64,000 nt of DNA from Paenibacillus_F chitinolyticus_A (GTDB lineage: Bacteria > Bacillota > Bacilli > Paenibacillales > NBRC-103111): positions 4,712,001-4,776,000 of the forward strand of contig NZ_CP173427.1 in the NCBI RefSeq assembly GCF_045038035.1, given 5' to 3'. The notes below the pieces were generated by a model. That model was not told the origin of the DNA, did not search any database, and saw only the letters and a program-made list of their open reading frames with translations. Each line of letters opens with the position of its first letter. Within the stretch, counting starts at the first letter, position 1. The translations under genes were made by a program, and so were the position numbers. Below, piece by piece: positions 35,508 through 46,931 of the stretch.

Positions 35508-35760
35508 AAGGCAACCTCCTCTTCATCGCGCCGTTGAAAAATGAACCCGCGCAGCAATAGGTTGCGTATTTCTGCCTTTTTTTATGAGCGGCTGGAAAAA
35601 GCGGAGCGGTGCCGGCATCGCAGTCCGGTCCGGACAGGAAGGCGGGTCCGCTGCCCGGCGGGCCGGCGGCCGAACGGTCCCCTCGGCCCGCCGGAAACCA
35701 CCTGCCAGGACAAAACAGAACACCGAAGCCGTCTCCGGTCCGGCCGCGCAGAAGTCCGCT

Positions 35761-36423
35761 TTAAGCCCCGGTGCCGGCCCAGCCCTTGCGGTGAGCATAA
35801 ATAGCCAGCTGGGTGCGGTCGTCCAGTTCGCACTTCATGAGCAGGTTGCTCACGTGTGTCTTCACGGTCTTGATGCTGATGTGCAGCGCCTCGGCGATTT
35901 CCTTGTTCGATTTGCCGTCGGAAATGAGGGAAAGCACCTCGCGCTCACGCGCCGTCAAGCCCTCGTCTTCCGTCTGCGCCGACCGCTGCCTGAGCCCGCG
36001 GGTCAGCGCCAGAGAAACCTCGGGGTTAAGAACCGGCATGCCGGCGGCGGCTCCTTTGACCGCATGGGCGAGCTGCTCCGAGGAGATGGTTTTGAGCACA
36101 TAAGATATCGCGCCAGCTTCAACCGCTTGGACGACCTTGTCTTCTTCCAGGAAACTGGTCAGCATAATGATTTTAATAGAAGGAAAACACTGCGTAATTT
36201 CCCGGGTCGCCTCAATTCCGTTCATGACCGGCATGGTCAGATCCATGAGAATCACATCGGGAATACGTTCAGCGTCCAGCGCTCCGAGCTTGCGCAGCGC
36301 CTCTTCCCCGTTCGACGCTTCCTCCACGACGCTAAGCTCCTCATCGAGCATAATATACGTGCGCAGACCGACCCTCACCATATCGTGGTCGTCCACAACC
36401 ATCACTTTTATTTGTTCTTTCAC
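35761..36423 (-). CDS. liaR: NarL/LuxR-type response regulator LiaR
   Basis: 220 residues: receiver with VVDDHDMVRVGLR and phospho-Asp61 (VILMDLTMP), then a LuxR-type helix-turn-helix near 150-210 (LTAREREVLSLISDGKSNKEIAEAL). Its start overlaps the liaS stop by 4 bases. Together with LiaS and LiaF it forms a cell-envelope stress system that responds to lipid II-binding antibiotics in studied Firmicutes. The target promoter (a liaIH equivalent) is not seen nearby. Confidence 0.93.
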   Translation of the reverse strand: MKEQIKVMVVDDHDMVRVGLRTYIMLDEELSVVEEASNGEEALRKLGALDAERIPDVILMDLTMPVMNGIEATREITQCFPSIKIIMLTSFLEEDKVVQAVEAGAISYVLKTISSEQLAHAVKGAAAGMPVLNPEVSLALTRGLRQRSAQTEDEGLTAREREVLSLISDGKSNKEIAEALHISIKTVKTHVSNLLMKCELDDRTQLAIYAHRKGWAGTGA

Positions 36424-37457
36424 AACGAAGCTTCCCCTTTCGGCTCTTTCACAAATTTCGGTATCCGTACACGGACTGTCGTCCCGCTGCCCGATCCGCT
36501 GAGAACCTCGGCATCTCCGCCCAGCTTCTGCGCGCGTTCGCGCATCGTGGACAAGCCGTGGGAGGCGGACGATATCGCGCTCCGCTCGAAGCCTTTTCCG
36601 TTGTCCGCCAGTTGGAGCACATATTGGCGCCCGGAGTCATGCAGCTGCAGCTCGATTTCCGTAGCGGAAGCATGCTTGACGACGTTGGCCATCCCCTCCT
36701 GGATGATCAGGAACAGCTGATGCTCGATCGCCTCGGAAATCGGCTGCTCCGTCTCTACATCCAGGCGGCCCTGAAGCTCATGGGCCCGGCAGTATTCCGG
36801 GAACCATTTCTCCAGCGCCTGCTCCAGCGTGCTGCCGTCCAGCTCGATCGGCCGCAGCTGGGAAATGAGCCCCCGCATTTGCTTCTGGGCATGGTGCGAC
36901 ATCTGGATCAGCTGCTCCATCAGTTGGCTGGCTACGTCGGGATTGTGCCCGATCACCTTGGGCAGAGAGGATGCCGACATATGAATCGCGAAGAGCTCCT
37001 GGCTGACGGTATCGTGCAGATCCCGGGCCAGCCTCCGGCGCTCCTCGACCACCGCAGTCTCGACGGAGCCGCGCTCCATCACGGAGCGCTCCTCGCCCAT
37101 TTCCTGCAGCAGCCGCGTCCGCTCTTCAAGCGCCCCCGCCATCTCGTTGAACGATTTGTAGACGGGATGGAAAGAGTCGATGGGATCGATCTGTATCCGA
37201 TCCTTCAAGTTGCCTTTCGCCAGCTGAAGCATGGCGATGTGCAGCACATCCACCTTGCGCTGGAAGGCGCGGGAGGCCACGAAACCGACCGCCTGCCCCA
37301 ACAGCACGGCAAAAACGGCCAGGCCGAACTTCCACCCGCCGCCTGCCGTTTCCCAGGGCATATAGAGCTGCGCAAAGCCCAGGATGCCGAGGGTCAGAAG
37401 GCTGGAGGCCAGAAAATACAGCATGAGCTGCCATTTCATGCTCCACAGCTTTACCAT
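36420..37457 (-). CDS. liaS: Sensor histidine kinase LiaS
   Basis: 345 residues. Two close membrane helices at the N-terminus with almost no external loop (intramembrane-sensing type), HAMP, then HisKA_3 with the motif RRRLARDLHDTVSQELFAIH and an ATPase ending in G-box ADNGKGF. AGGAGG precedes the start. Middle gene of liaF-liaS-liaR, overlapping liaR. Confidence 0.93.
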   Translation of the reverse strand: MVKLWSMKWQLMLYFLASSLLTLGILGFAQLYMPWETAGGGWKFGLAVFAVLLGQAVGFVASRAFQRKVDVLHIAMLQLAKGNLKDRIQIDPIDSFHPVYKSFNEMAGALEERTRLLQEMGEERSVMERGSVETAVVEERRRLARDLHDTVSQELFAIHMSASSLPKVIGHNPDVASQLMEQLIQMSHHAQKQMRGLISQLRPIELDGSTLEQALEKWFPEYCRAHELQGRLDVETEQPISEAIEHQLFLIIQEGMANVVKHASATEIELQLHDSGRQYVLQLADNGKGFERSAISSASHGLSTMRERAQKLGGDAEVLSGSGSGTTVRVRIPKFVKEPKGEASL

Positions 37458-37469
37458 GCGTCCGGCCTC

Positions 37470-38495
37470 CTAACCCATCTTCTTCACGACGATATCTCCG
37501 ATGAACATCGATACGTGAAGATTGATTTTTTTGGCGCCTTCCTGGTAATAAGGCGTCCGGTAATTCATCGAGCGCATGATTCCATCCTCGCGCCGCTCCA
37601 GCACATTCATGTCGCCGATAAAAGATGATGTGGTGACGCTTATCTCCACGTCTAGATCGCTCGGGATGAATACCTTCACATCCCCGATAAAGGCCGAGAT
37701 GTTGATCCGCGTCTCTCCCATCGGGATACTCGCTTTTGTCAGATCCAGCGAGGTGTCGCCGATAAAGTGCGAGATGTTAAGAGGCGTCAATTCCCAGTAA
37801 TCCTGTCCCAAGTACACATCCCCGATAAAACCCGACTTATTCTGGGGAGGGGCGTAGGAGTTCACATAGTGGTAGTCCGGCCCCGGTTGATAAGAACCTC
37901 CCGCCGGAGGCGGAGGTGGAGGCGGCGCATAAGCGGATTCTCCGCGTGCCTCACCGGCTTCCGGATAAACGCCGTCGTTCTTCCAGTCGGCTCTCCTGGC
38001 GCGTCTTGCTTCGCGCCGGGAGATTTTCTCCTGCCATTTACGCGCTTTTTCTTCCCATTTGTCCTCCAGCTTACGCTCCCAATCGCTTCCCCAATGCCCG
38101 TGCCCATGCCCGTGCCCATCCCGGCTTCCGCCGTATTCCGAATCGTGACGGCGGGAGCTTCTCCGGCCGAAAATCATTTTGATTCCGAAAATAATCAGGA
38201 CGACCGGGATGAGAAACTGAAACATTTCTCCAAGAGAGTAAGGAGCCCATCCGAGATTACGGAGCTGGAAGATGCCTCCGATCAGAACCAGGATAAGTCC
38301 CCAGGCTCCGTCCTGCCTCCCCCTGTTAAAGAGCACGCTCATCAGTCCCGCGTATATCAGAATCAGCGGCCAAAAGGTCGAAATGAGCTCTCTGATACTC
38401 AAGGTGATGAAGCCAAGCTGTTTCAGAAAAAAAAGCAGGCCGAGCGCAATCAGGAGAAAGCCTCCCGCCAATCTTCCCCATATAGAACCGTTCAT
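37470..38495 (-). CDS. liaF: LiaF-type membrane regulator of the envelope stress system
   Basis: 341 residues. Four membrane helices (about 8-105) are followed by a charged, His/Gly-rich stretch (GHGHGHGHWG), a seven-Pro run, and a C-terminal domain in which the tetrapeptide FIGD occurs five times (SGFIGDV, SHFIGDT, SAFIGDV, SSFIGDM, SMFIGDI) at roughly 22-30 residue spacing, the mark of a beta-helix-like LiaF domain. LiaF inhibits LiaS in the absence of stress. First gene of the operon, 12 bases before liaS. Confidence 0.93.
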   Translation of the reverse strand: MNGSIWGRLAGGFLLIALGLLFFLKQLGFITLSIRELISTFWPLILIYAGLMSVLFNRGRQDGAWGLILVLIGGIFQLRNLGWAPYSLGEMFQFLIPVVLIIFGIKMIFGRRSSRRHDSEYGGSRDGHGHGHGHWGSDWERKLEDKWEEKARKWQEKISRREARRARRADWKNDGVYPEAGEARGESAYAPPPPPPPAGGSYQPGPDYHYVNSYAPPQNKSGFIGDVYLGQDYWELTPLNISHFIGDTSLDLTKASIPMGETRINISAFIGDVKVFIPSDLDVEISVTTSSFIGDMNVLERREDGIMRSMNYRTPYYQEGAKKINLHVSMFIGDIVVKKMG

Positions 38496-38601
38496 GACTT
38501 ATTCCCCCGTTGAATTTCGTTTTCCTGAATTAAGTGTACCTCTGTCCATCTTTTCTGAAAAGAGACAAAGGGTTGATTCCTTACTCGGTCCCGAGACCGA
38601 G

Positions 38602-38631
38602 AAAAAGCGCCTGCGGAAATCGCAGACGCTT
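38602..38631 (-). terminator. Terminator of the 3D-domain gene
   Basis: AAGCGCCTGCG pairs with CGCAGACGCTT; T-run on the minus strand. Confidence 0.8.
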
Positions 38632-38671
38632 CTTGTGCGGTACTTACTTCTTGCGCGGTATATGTGAATGT

Positions 38672-39373
38672 TTAGGCTTCAGGTGTATCGACAGGATTGT
38701 TTTTGAAAATTTCCTGTACGAGCTGGTTCCAGATCATCTGGGTCACTTTGCCTGTACCTTCTTTGACGACAAAGACATTGACTGTTTTCTTGCCCCATTC
38801 TTTGTAGATCTGGTCTTTCGTTTCATAATAAAGGTCAATTTTTTTGCCTTTAATGGCCCCGCCCGTATCGGCTACGATTCCGTATCCGTAACCCGGTATA
38901 TAAAGGACCGTTCCGATCGGGAACACTCTCGGGTCCGCCGCGATCGTCGACAGGGAATGTTCGTCCCGTTTGACCTTAATGCCGGATTTGGTGATGCCGT
39001 AATCCGGATGCCCCGGATTTTTGCCGGTCGATTCGATTCCCGAGTAATAGCCGGTCGCTACCACTTCTACCGCCTTGTACCGGGATAGATCCTGACTGGA
39101 ATCGGGCATCAGCTTATAGCTGACTTTGCGTGATTGGCCGGAAGCGGCTTGCGCGTCGGCGGTTTCGTTCTGAGACTGGGCTGGCTTCTCGGGTGCTTCG
39201 GATGTTTGGCGGGATGCCAGTCCCGAAATCGCGGGAGCGATTTTTTTCTCGAGTGCCGCTGTATCTGTTAATCCTGTCAGACTTGTTTGATCTTGACCGC
39301 ACAAGACAAGAGCGATGTTCAACATCATAACCATACTGAACCATTTGGTCGGATTGCTTGAATCAGGCAACAT
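38672..39373 (-). CDS. 3D-domain cell-wall protein (YocH/YuiC-like)
   Basis: 233 residues. A hydrophobic N-terminal segment (FSMVMMLNIALVLCG) may be a signal or anchor; then a Ser/Gln/Ala-rich linker and a C-terminal 3D (MltA-type barrel) domain with MATG-like VVATGYYSGIESTGKNPGH, GTVLYIPGYGYGIVADTGG and the last two Asp in VADTGGAIKGKKIDLYY. Proteins of this kind are lytic transglycosylases or resuscitation/stationary-phase muralytic factors. ATG 39373 has GGGAGG upstream; the 100-residue longer reading lacks support. Divergent from the TM-helix gene. Confidence 0.88.
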   Translation of the reverse strand: MLPDSSNPTKWFSMVMMLNIALVLCGQDQTSLTGLTDTAALEKKIAPAISGLASRQTSEAPEKPAQSQNETADAQAASGQSRKVSYKLMPDSSQDLSRYKAVEVVATGYYSGIESTGKNPGHPDYGITKSGIKVKRDEHSLSTIAADPRVFPIGTVLYIPGYGYGIVADTGGAIKGKKIDLYYETKDQIYKEWGKKTVNVFVVKEGTGKVTQMIWNQLVQEIFKNNPVDTPEA

Positions 39374-39587
39374 TTGTTCGATACCTCCCCCTACTATAAG
39401 AGTTTGTCCAATTTTTAAAGAGTTTAAACATTCTCCAATCTTTGCAAAGTAAGGTTTTCCCTGGAAGAGGAATTTTATGCACGCCATAATTCCTAGTTTT
39501 TTACAGGGTTTAACTTGCGGGGGGCCGGGTAAATAGGGTGGGAAATAAACTCCTATCAAAACATAATAAAGAAAGGCGGATGATCGA

Positions 39588-41084
39588 ATGGACGTAAGGA
39601 ATTGGGGCGAATGGAACTTTCTCATGATGAACGGAAATTCCATTTGGAGGCTCGTTGGGGCCCTTCTTGTTCTGATCATTGGTTTATGGATAGCAGGCGC
39701 TGCTTCGAAAGCCGTCTATAAAGGACTTCTAAAGGCGAACGTGGATGCCCGCGGAAGAAAATTTTTCCCGCCGGACAGCTCCGTCAGCCGGATTGTGTCC
39801 AAGGTAGTCAAGTATTTCATTATTCTCGTAACACTTCTCGTCGTGCTTGAACTTCTGAATTTCACGAATGTGCTGAATCCGTTCGTCGGTTTCATCGCCA
39901 TCATCACTTCTTACATACCTCACCTGCTGGCTGCGGCCCTGCTTGCGGCAGTCGCTCATATTCTCGGCTCTATGCTGAAAAGTGTGGTTTCCGGATTCTT
40001 CGGCTCTCATACGATTAAAAGTAAAATGCCGAATCTGGTGCATTACCGCGAAGTGGCCGGCAACATCGCCTATGCCATCGTGATCCTGCTCTTCGCGCCG
40101 AGCATTCTGGCCTCGCTTCAGATTCCGGCCATTTCCGTGCCGATCAGCGCGGTCATCAATATGGTCATCGGCTATCTGCCTCTGCTCGCGGGCGCGATTC
40201 TGCTTATCGTGCTGGGCCATTATGTGGCCAAGTTCGTGGCCAAGCTGGCTTCCACCCTCACGTCCTCGCTGAATCTTCAGCGCTGGATCGGAACGGGCAT
40301 GAACGTATCCCAATTCGTTTACAGCATCGTGTACTTCCTGATTCTGTTCCCGATCGCGGTACAAGCGCTTAACCTGCTGCAAATCGAATCCATCCGGGTT
40401 CCGGCTCAAGGCATTCTGAATCTTATCATGGCTTGGATTCCGAAGATTCTCATTGCGGCGTTCCTGCTCTACATCGGCTACATTCTGGCCAAAATCGTCC
40501 GCAATCTCATCATTACGCTGCTTTCGCCGATGGATATCGACAGCAAGCTGAACAGCCTGATGCCGATGTTCCGCCGCAAAGCCGCCAATGCCGGCGTCGA
40601 TACGGGCGTGCCGGGCAGCGTAAATCCGGCCGCATCCGTTTCCGCTCTGCCTATCACGAAATGGATCGCGACTCTGATCGCCGTCTTCGTATTCGGCTTC
40701 TTCCTCGTCGAATCGACGAACGTGCTGGATCTTGAATTTATCTCCGCCACATTCGCCGCTCTGATGGTGATGCTCCCGAAATTTATTCTGATCGTCATCA
40801 TCGTTCTGATCGGCATTATCCTGGCCGGTTTCGCCGAGCGCATGATTCGTCCGGGCAACCCGCTCAAAGGGTTTGTCCAGCCGGTTATCATCGTCCTGGC
40901 CGTCGTCATCGGCCTGACGGAAATCGGACTGGGTTCGGTCATTATCACGTCCGGTTACATGGTCGTCATGATCGCTCTCGGCGCCGCCTTTATTATCTCC
41001 GTCGGTATCGGCAGCATCCCGGCCGTCAAACGCTTCTGGGATAAGAAACAGAACAGCGCGGACCACGACAACATCTCGATGTAA
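39588..41084 (+). CDS. Multi-span TM-helix-repeat protein, possible mechanosensitive channel
   Basis: 498 residues with about ten hydrophobic helices arranged as repeated units: helix, then a conserved-length helix with motifs such as IPAISVPISAVINMVIGYL and IRVPAQGILNLIMAWIP. This is the conserved TM_helix repeat found in proteins annotated as mechanosensitive channel relatives. There is no soluble MscS-type beta domain. A polar loop lies near 320-345. AGGCGG precedes ATG. Monocistronic with a strong terminator. Ion-channel function is inferred from the family only. Confidence 0.82.
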   Translation: MDVRNWGEWNFLMMNGNSIWRLVGALLVLIIGLWIAGAASKAVYKGLLKANVDARGRKFFPPDSSVSRIVSKVVKYFIILVTLLVVLELLNFTNVLNPFVGFIAIITSYIPHLLAAALLAAVAHILGSMLKSVVSGFFGSHTIKSKMPNLVHYREVAGNIAYAIVILLFAPSILASLQIPAISVPISAVINMVIGYLPLLAGAILLIVLGHYVAKFVAKLASTLTSSLNLQRWIGTGMNVSQFVYSIVYFLILFPIAVQALNLLQIESIRVPAQGILNLIMAWIPKILIAAFLLYIGYILAKIVRNLIITLLSPMDIDSKLNSLMPMFRRKAANAGVDTGVPGSVNPAASVSALPITKWIATLIAVFVFGFFLVESTNVLDLEFISATFAALMVMLPKFILIVIIVLIGIILAGFAERMIRPGNPLKGFVQPVIIVLAVVIGLTEIGLGSVIITSGYMVVMIALGAAFIISVGIGSIPAVKRFWDKKQNSADHDNISM

Positions 41085-41095
41085 AGCGTACGGCA

Positions 41096-41134
41096 AAAAG
41101 CACCCTTCGGAATCGTTTCCGAAGGGTGCTTTAT
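41096..41134 (+). terminator. Terminator of the TM-helix gene
   Basis: AAAGCACCCTTCGGAA pairs with TTTCCGAAGGGTGCTTT around a short loop. Confidence 0.9.
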
Positions 41135-41376
41135 TTGCGTGTTGCGGGACGGCGGCCCGGTGTCTCACGGTGTGTATGCGCCGACTACAGTCCCGCCAGG
41201 TGACAGGCGACACAGGCGCGCCCGTGCAAGAGAGCCGGCTTGGCGAACCGCGTCCCCTTGATCGGCCGGATAAGCGTTCACGGTACGACGGTCCCGCCGC
41301 CGCGTGCGCACCGCTTGGACGGACTTCATCGGCGCCATTTTATCCGGTCAAGCCAGGCCGTTAATCAAGCATCCTG

Positions 41377-43122
41377 TTACAACTTAAACTGCGTTATTTT
41401 CTCTTGGAGCTCTTCTGCCGTGCTAGACAGTACATTTGCAGAAGAAGTAATCTCCTCCATAGAAGCTAACTGCCGCTCCGTTGAGGCGGCAATATTCTGC
41501 GTTCCGCCTACCACCTCATTGGTGACGTCTAAAATTCGATTCATCGACGATAAAACCTCGGAAACGCGAGATGTCATTTCTTCTTGGGCAGTAGAAACAA
41601 CTTGGATATTCAGCGACACCTCATCAACCGCATCGCGAATTTCATTAAACGAAGATCCCGCCTGGTTCACCAAATGAAGTCCCTCAGTAACCTCTTTTGT
41701 ACCTTGTTCCATGGACTGGACTGCGTTTTGAATTCCATCTTGGATACTCTCCACATAGGACGTAATCTGTTGCGCCGAGTTGGATGATTGTTCAGCTAAC
41801 TTTCTCACTTCACCTGCAACCACGGCAAATCCACGTCCATGTTCTCCTGCGCGGGATGCTTCTATGGAAGCATTTAAGGCTAACATATTCGTTTGATTAG
41901 CGATTGTATTAATGACTTCTACAATTCTTCCTATATGAAGGGCATTATCTGCTAAGTATTTCATGGACTCAGCGGATTGGTTCACTGTAGAACTGATAGA
42001 ATTCATTTGTCTAACAACCATTTCAATCGCTTGATTTCCTTCCGTCGCAAGGTTCGTCGCAATAAACACCTTATCCATGACCACACGGGAATTGGATTCG
42101 ATTTGTCCTACTTTGGTCGATATATCGTTTATAGCACGATTCGTTTGTTCGATACTTCCCGCCTGTATTTCCGTTCCGGTCGCCAGCTCTTGGACGACAG
42201 CAGCTGTTTGCGTTGACGACTTTGTTGAATCTTCGGCGCTAACTGATAATTGTTCTGAGGAGCTCGCTACCTGTTCGACAGTGACTTGTATTTGCTCCAA
42301 GGTACTATGTAACGATTGGACCATCTCATTGAAGCTCTCGCTTAATTGTCCTAGTTCATCATTTGAGTGGACAACCACTTTCTGTGTGAGGTCACCTTTG
42401 CTGATCTTTCCGACACCGCTAATTAATTCTTGGATAGGATGTAATAACTTTTTTAGACCAAAAATTTGTATGGTAATCCCAACAACCAAAAACAACAGGG
42501 AAGCAATCACCAAAGACCAAAGCAATTTGTATTGCTGCTCTGAAATTACCGATGCATTCACGTCAATCCCAAATACGGCGACGAGCTGTTGCTGTTCATC
42601 AAGGACCGGAACCAATACAGTGAGCCATGATCCGATATCATCCTTGTAAACAGGGGGAATGACCGGCAATTTCGTTTGCTTCACCGTTTGAAATGCCTTT
42701 ACCATCTCAGGCGGCTGATCAAATAATTCTCCAGGTTTAAGTCCCGCTTCCAATAAATGAGTAGGGTTAGATATAACCCTCGTTTTTGTACCATCCACGA
42801 CATCCGGCTCGAATATGAACCCTTGCGCTACATTAGCATTTCCTTTTGACAATTCATCCAGTAAGGACACAAGTTTTTTCTGAATGGTTGAATCTAGAGA
42901 AGTACTTGTCTTCCCTTCTTTCAAGTCTTCTACTTCAAATCTGTTCTTCCATAATGTTGCAATTCCTTTTGCCTGCTCCTCCAAACTGCCGGTAAGCGCA
43001 CGACTCATAACAACGTAACTAATTACGGACATGATCATACACGCTAGAACGATTCCCGAAATAGAGAATATCAAGTTTTTCGAAAAAAAGGTTAATGCTT
43101 TTTTCTTCTTTCCTGCCCCCAT
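41377..43122 (-). CDS. Methyl-accepting chemotaxis protein
   Basis: 581 residues: N-terminal membrane helix (about 17-38), an extracytoplasmic ligand domain (about 40-205), second helix (about 206-228), HAMP, and a signalling domain with the hairpin tip TIANQTNMLALNASIEASRA followed by GEHGRGFAVVAGEVRKLAEQ. It relays a ligand signal to CheA/CheW. AAAGGGAG lies 8 bases before the start. The gene is markedly AT-richer than both neighbours and stands alone, with no che genes nearby, suggesting recent acquisition. Confidence 0.94.
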   Translation of the reverse strand: MGAGKKKKALTFFSKNLIFSISGIVLACMIMSVISYVVMSRALTGSLEEQAKGIATLWKNRFEVEDLKEGKTSTSLDSTIQKKLVSLLDELSKGNANVAQGFIFEPDVVDGTKTRVISNPTHLLEAGLKPGELFDQPPEMVKAFQTVKQTKLPVIPPVYKDDIGSWLTVLVPVLDEQQQLVAVFGIDVNASVISEQQYKLLWSLVIASLLFLVVGITIQIFGLKKLLHPIQELISGVGKISKGDLTQKVVVHSNDELGQLSESFNEMVQSLHSTLEQIQVTVEQVASSSEQLSVSAEDSTKSSTQTAAVVQELATGTEIQAGSIEQTNRAINDISTKVGQIESNSRVVMDKVFIATNLATEGNQAIEMVVRQMNSISSTVNQSAESMKYLADNALHIGRIVEVINTIANQTNMLALNASIEASRAGEHGRGFAVVAGEVRKLAEQSSNSAQQITSYVESIQDGIQNAVQSMEQGTKEVTEGLHLVNQAGSSFNEIRDAVDEVSLNIQVVSTAQEEMTSRVSEVLSSMNRILDVTNEVVGGTQNIAASTERQLASMEEITSSANVLSSTAEELQEKITQFKL

Positions 43123-43532
43123 AATCTTGGCTCCCTTTCATAATGTTGGGTAATGGTCTACTAGACAACGTGTAGTATTCTAGAATATGACATAACAATC
43201 CTTTATTCGACAATCTATGCTTTAATTAGTTCCGAATCTTATTTTTTTAATTCATTATCTGAATCAAAATGTCCTAAAGAGGAAAATGTTTCATTAAATA
43301 CCATTTACTTGCGGAGCTGAAAACCGATTGCATTACACACGAAAAAGGATAGCCATAGGTTTTGTTCCAATTAAATAATTGGCCACGGCTATCCTTATTT
43401 CCAATGTGGGTGCTTAATCTTATTCTTTTGCTTAAACCAACGTTACCTCAAATAACCTTATTGGGCCGGCTTAACCCGACCTGCTGCGGATTCGTACTGT
43501 GCACAGGACCCGGCGCGCGGCGGGGGCAGAAG
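43123..43532. other. AT-rich intergenic region between the chemoreceptor and catE genes
   Basis: About 410 bases without a gene. It should hold the chemoreceptor promoter; no clear sigma-A or sigma-D element could be assigned. A bidirectional hairpin lies at 43345-43396, and composition returns to GC-rich after about 43460. Confidence 0.5.
43345..43396 (-). terminator. Terminator downstream of catE
   Basis: AAGGATAGCC pairs with GGCTATCCTT, with an inner CCAATT/AATTGG stem; T-run on the minus strand. It lies about 137 bases beyond the catE stop. Confidence 0.65.
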
Positions 43533-44393
43533 CTAATCCCGTACCGTCAGCAGCACGCCGATTCCCGAAGGATCGGTCACGAGCCATCCGTCTTCCCGGG
43601 ATACGGCGTCCACGCTTCCTTCCCGGAGGCGTGCCAGAACCCGCTCCAGCTCGCCGTTATCGGGAAGCACGACGGTAAACCAGCGGATTCCGGCGGCATT
43701 GGCGGGTGCGGGCGGCGCCCCTGCGCCTGCCCACGTGTTCAGCCCGATGTGGTGGTGATAGCCTCCCGCCGCCACGAAGAGAGCCGCCGGTCCGAAGCGG
43801 AGCGTGATCTCAAAGCCGAGCAGGCCGCAGTAGAACGCCTCCGCCGCCCGCAAATCGGTCACATGGAAATGAACGTGACCGATCTTCGTTCCTGCAGGCA
43901 TTCCGCCCCACGGCTCCTCACCGGCAAGCTCCAGCAGGCTTTCCCAGTCCACCGGATCGGTCGCCATCACGTAGTGGCCGTTCGCGTCCTTCCGCCACGT
44001 CTCCCGGGGACGGTCGGCATAAATTTCGATGCCGTTGCCGTCCGGATCGTCCAGGTAGAGCGCTTCGCTCACGAGATGATCACCCTGGCCGACCTCAATC
44101 CCGCTGCGGATCAGGCTGCGCAGCGCGAATCCCAGCTCTTTGCGGCCGGGCAGGAGAATGGCGAAGTGATACAGACCCGCATAGCCGCGTTTAGGTGCTT
44201 TAGCGGCACCGGGTATCTCTTCCAGAATAACAAGCGGCTTCTTTCCGTCCGCCGTCAATTCGGCGAAAGCTCCGTCCCGTTTCAGCAGTTTAAGTCCGAT
44301 CACGTCCTGGTAAAACGGAAGAGACCGGGCAAGACTGCCGACTTTAATATGCACATAACCGATTTCAGTTCGGGGGTCGATAACAGATGTCAT
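43533..44393 (-). CDS. catE: Extradiol-type dioxygenase, CatE-like (VOC family)
   Basis: 286 residues, two vicinal-oxygen-chelate modules. Metal-ligand candidates: His in IGHVHFHVTD (start of the second module) and in GYHHHIGLNTW; the first module opens with IGYVHIKVGSL. Length and sequence agree with the catechol-2,3-dioxygenase CatE of Bacillus subtilis, which is controlled by a redox- or quinone-sensing repressor; no such regulator is adjacent here. ATG 44393 follows AAGGGTGA. It could act on other catecholic compounds or be a detoxifying relative. Confidence 0.85.
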   Translation of the reverse strand: MTSVIDPRTEIGYVHIKVGSLARSLPFYQDVIGLKLLKRDGAFAELTADGKKPLVILEEIPGAAKAPKRGYAGLYHFAILLPGRKELGFALRSLIRSGIEVGQGDHLVSEALYLDDPDGNGIEIYADRPRETWRKDANGHYVMATDPVDWESLLELAGEEPWGGMPAGTKIGHVHFHVTDLRAAEAFYCGLLGFEITLRFGPAALFVAAGGYHHHIGLNTWAGAGAPPAPANAAGIRWFTVVLPDNGELERVLARLREGSVDAVSREDGWLVTDPSGIGVLLTVRD

Positions 44394-44508
44394 AACAGTC
44401 ACCCTTCTTTCCATATTAGTTAGAAAACGCAGCAAATGAGACAAAATATATTTAGTTACTTTTTGTAAGTAATTATAATTTAATTACTCGATAATGTCCA
44501 ATGACAAA

Positions 44509-44548
44509 AAAAACAGGGAGCGCCTCTATTGAGGTTCCCCCTGTTTTT
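44509..44548 (-). terminator. Terminator of thrS
   Basis: AAAAACAGGG pairs with CCCTGTTTTT, with inner CCTC/GAGG; long T-run on the minus strand. Confidence 0.9.
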
Positions 44549-44624
44549 GCGGTTTTATAGACGCCATTTTCAGAAAACCGGCGCTGCCGCCGTATGGCTC
44601 CATAGCGCTATGGCAGCCGCCTGC

Positions 44625-46559
<1,935 letters not shown>

Positions 46560-46564
46560 GTTTC

Positions 46565-46896
46565 GTCAGCTCCTTAGCTCTATAAATTTCAAAAAAAGAG
46601 CGCAAAAAAGCACACACATCCCGAAAGGGACGAGTGCGCTCGACTCGTGGTTCCACCCTCATTCGATTCACCGCTTAGATTTAAGCGGACGAATCCTCAT
46701 TCAGCATCCGGTAACGGGAATGAATCGGCCAAGCTTACTTCCGGACCGGACGTCCTGCGTCCGCTCTTGTTCGGTTTCCGCTTTGCGGCTCTCGAAGGGG
46801 TGAACATGCCGTACATCTGCTGGGGATTTCAGCCGGGGCCCCATTCTCTGGAAGCAGTGTTACAAGCTGTCCGTGTCTTCGGTCAAAGCCTTTGAT
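46565..46896 (-). promoter_or_regulatory. T-box leader of thrS
   Basis: The T-box core AGGGTGGAACCACG lies on the minus strand (46659-46646), followed by the terminator hairpin GCGCAC...GTGTGTGC (46640-46610) and a T-run (46609-46604). The leader spans about 330 bases from the promoter. An ACC triplet (Thr codon) in TTCACCCC at about 46796-46803 is a candidate specifier. Uncharged tRNA-Thr is expected to stabilise the antiterminator and allow thrS transcription. Confidence 0.92.
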
Positions 46897-46902
46897 TCCC
46901 TC

Positions 46903-46931
46903 ATTATAAGCCTGTCGCGGAATCAGGTCAA
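46903..46931 (-). promoter_or_regulatory. Promoter of the thrS T-box transcript
   Basis: Minus strand TTGACC (46931-46926), 17 bases, TATAAT (46908-46903). The -35 lies inside the 3' end of ytxC. Confidence 0.85.

Noticed and set aside
39374..39587. Possible c-di-AMP riboswitch before the 3D-domain wall gene
   Set aside because: Such switches often precede wall hydrolases, but the conserved ydaO core motifs were not found on the minus strand.
39729..41213. 494-codon minus-strand ORF opposite the TM-helix gene
   Set aside because: His/Asp/Arg-rich shadow of a hydrophobic gene; no start signal.
43140..43300. Possible sigma-D promoter of the chemoreceptor
   Set aside because: CTAAT and TCGAATA strings occur, but spacing and matches are too poor to claim.
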